DNA from: Bacteroides sp.
GTDB lineage: Bacteria > Bacteroidota > Bacteroidia > Bacteroidales > SM23-62
NCBI GenBank assembly: GCA_030667765.1
Contig: DAOUVF010000141.1
Location: forward strand, 1 to 7,482
Reading direction: 5' to 3'
Length of the DNA stretch: 7,482 bases
In this document: positions 7,395 through 7,482 of the stretch, in pieces
How the letters are laid out: each line of letters opens with the position of its first letter
Numbering within the stretch: the stretch's first letter is position 1
Program-made: the position numbers and the translations under genes
The notes under the pieces: generated by a model
Database searches by the model: none
Seen by the model: the letters and a program-made list of their open reading frames with translations, nothing else
Told to the model about the DNA's origin: nothing

Positions 7395-7397
7395 TTA
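7395..7397 (-). other. Premature TAA stop inside recQ
   Basis: On the minus strand the codons run AAA AGC CTT TAA GGC TAT TAC CAG GAA ACC. The same reading frame carries RecQ homology on both sides, so this is a substitution, not an insertion or deletion. The expected residue is Glu, one base away (GAA). Other genes in the window end with TAA in the normal way, so reassignment of TAA to Glu is not credible. Confidence 0.85.
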
Positions 7398-7482
7398 AAG
7401 GCTTTTTGGGATGTCATAGTGGATCACAAATCTCACAACAGGTTTATCAATCCCCATTCCAATTTCCATGGAGGCCACTATA

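Larger units (their letters stand above)
6159..7482 (-). pseudogene. recQ: RecQ ATP-dependent DNA helicase, interrupted by an in-frame stop; 5' part outside window
   Basis: RecQ is a 3'-5' DNA helicase acting in recombination and fork repair. Reading the minus strand from the window edge gives helicase motif V (GMGIDKP), then RFVIHYDIPKSL, a TAA at 7395-7397, and without any frame change GYYQETGRAGRDGG, which is motif VI with its arginine finger. Downstream come the zinc-binding cysteines (one at 7212-7214 and a CDNCDNC cluster near 7143-7163), the winged-helix RQC region, an HRDC domain (about residues 184-255 counted from the Met at 7295) and a C-terminal extension with a likely helix-turn-helix, usual for Bacteroidota RecQ. 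The family has KSLEGYYQ or similar here, so the stop replaces a Glu codon (GAA to TAA). Everything after it is open for over 400 codons. It may be a recent pseudogene, a sequencing error or, less likely, a split gene. It stands first in a minus-strand run with the ABC exporter genes. Confidence 0.8.

Noticed and set aside
7395..7397. Stop-codon reassignment or programmed readthrough to explain the recQ TAA
   Set aside because: TAA is used as a normal terminator by several genes in the window, and no readthrough context or structure is evident. Mutation or sequencing error is simpler.

Overview
The window looks like ordinary chromosomal DNA from a member of the Bacteroidota, most probably a Bacteroidales-type anaerobe. 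The evidence is the style of the proteins: a RecQ with the long C-terminal extension and phrasing typical of that phylum, a DppC/OppC-type permease with a large extracytoplasmic insert, and a soluble hybrid histidine kinase. Starts also lack clear Shine-Dalgarno sequences. This assignment rests on remembered family features; no search was run. Coding density is almost complete: no gap exceeds about 30 bases.

Left half (1-4412, plus strand), four genes in line: the 3' end of a NupC-type concentrative nucleoside transporter (1-264), a cytosolic hybrid sensor histidine kinase with GAF-like, HisKA, HATPase_c and receiver domains (290-2077), a membrane-anchored family 2 glycosyltransferase (2084-3211) and a DppC/OppC-family ABC permease (3213-4412). 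Spacings of 25, 6 and 1 bases leave no room for separate promoters, so they are probably co-transcribed. Their functions do not form an obvious pathway.

Right half (7482-4413, minus strand), three genes in line: RecQ DNA helicase, cut by the window edge and interrupted by an in-frame TAA (7395-7397), then an ABC exporter pair made of a BcrA/CcmA-like ATPase (6133-5243, TTG start) and a six-helix ABC-2 permease (5243-4413) coupled to it by a TAATG overlap. The pair should form one membrane exporter of unknown substrate.

The two gene groups converge, and their stop codons touch at 4412/4413 with no spacer and no visible terminator. The most notable observation is the recQ nonsense codon in the conserved segment just before the motif VI arginine finger, together with several departures from the RecQ consensus in the same stretch of about 85 bases. 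I see no RNA genes, CRISPR, insertion sequences, large repeats or phage genes, and no convincing undescribed system.
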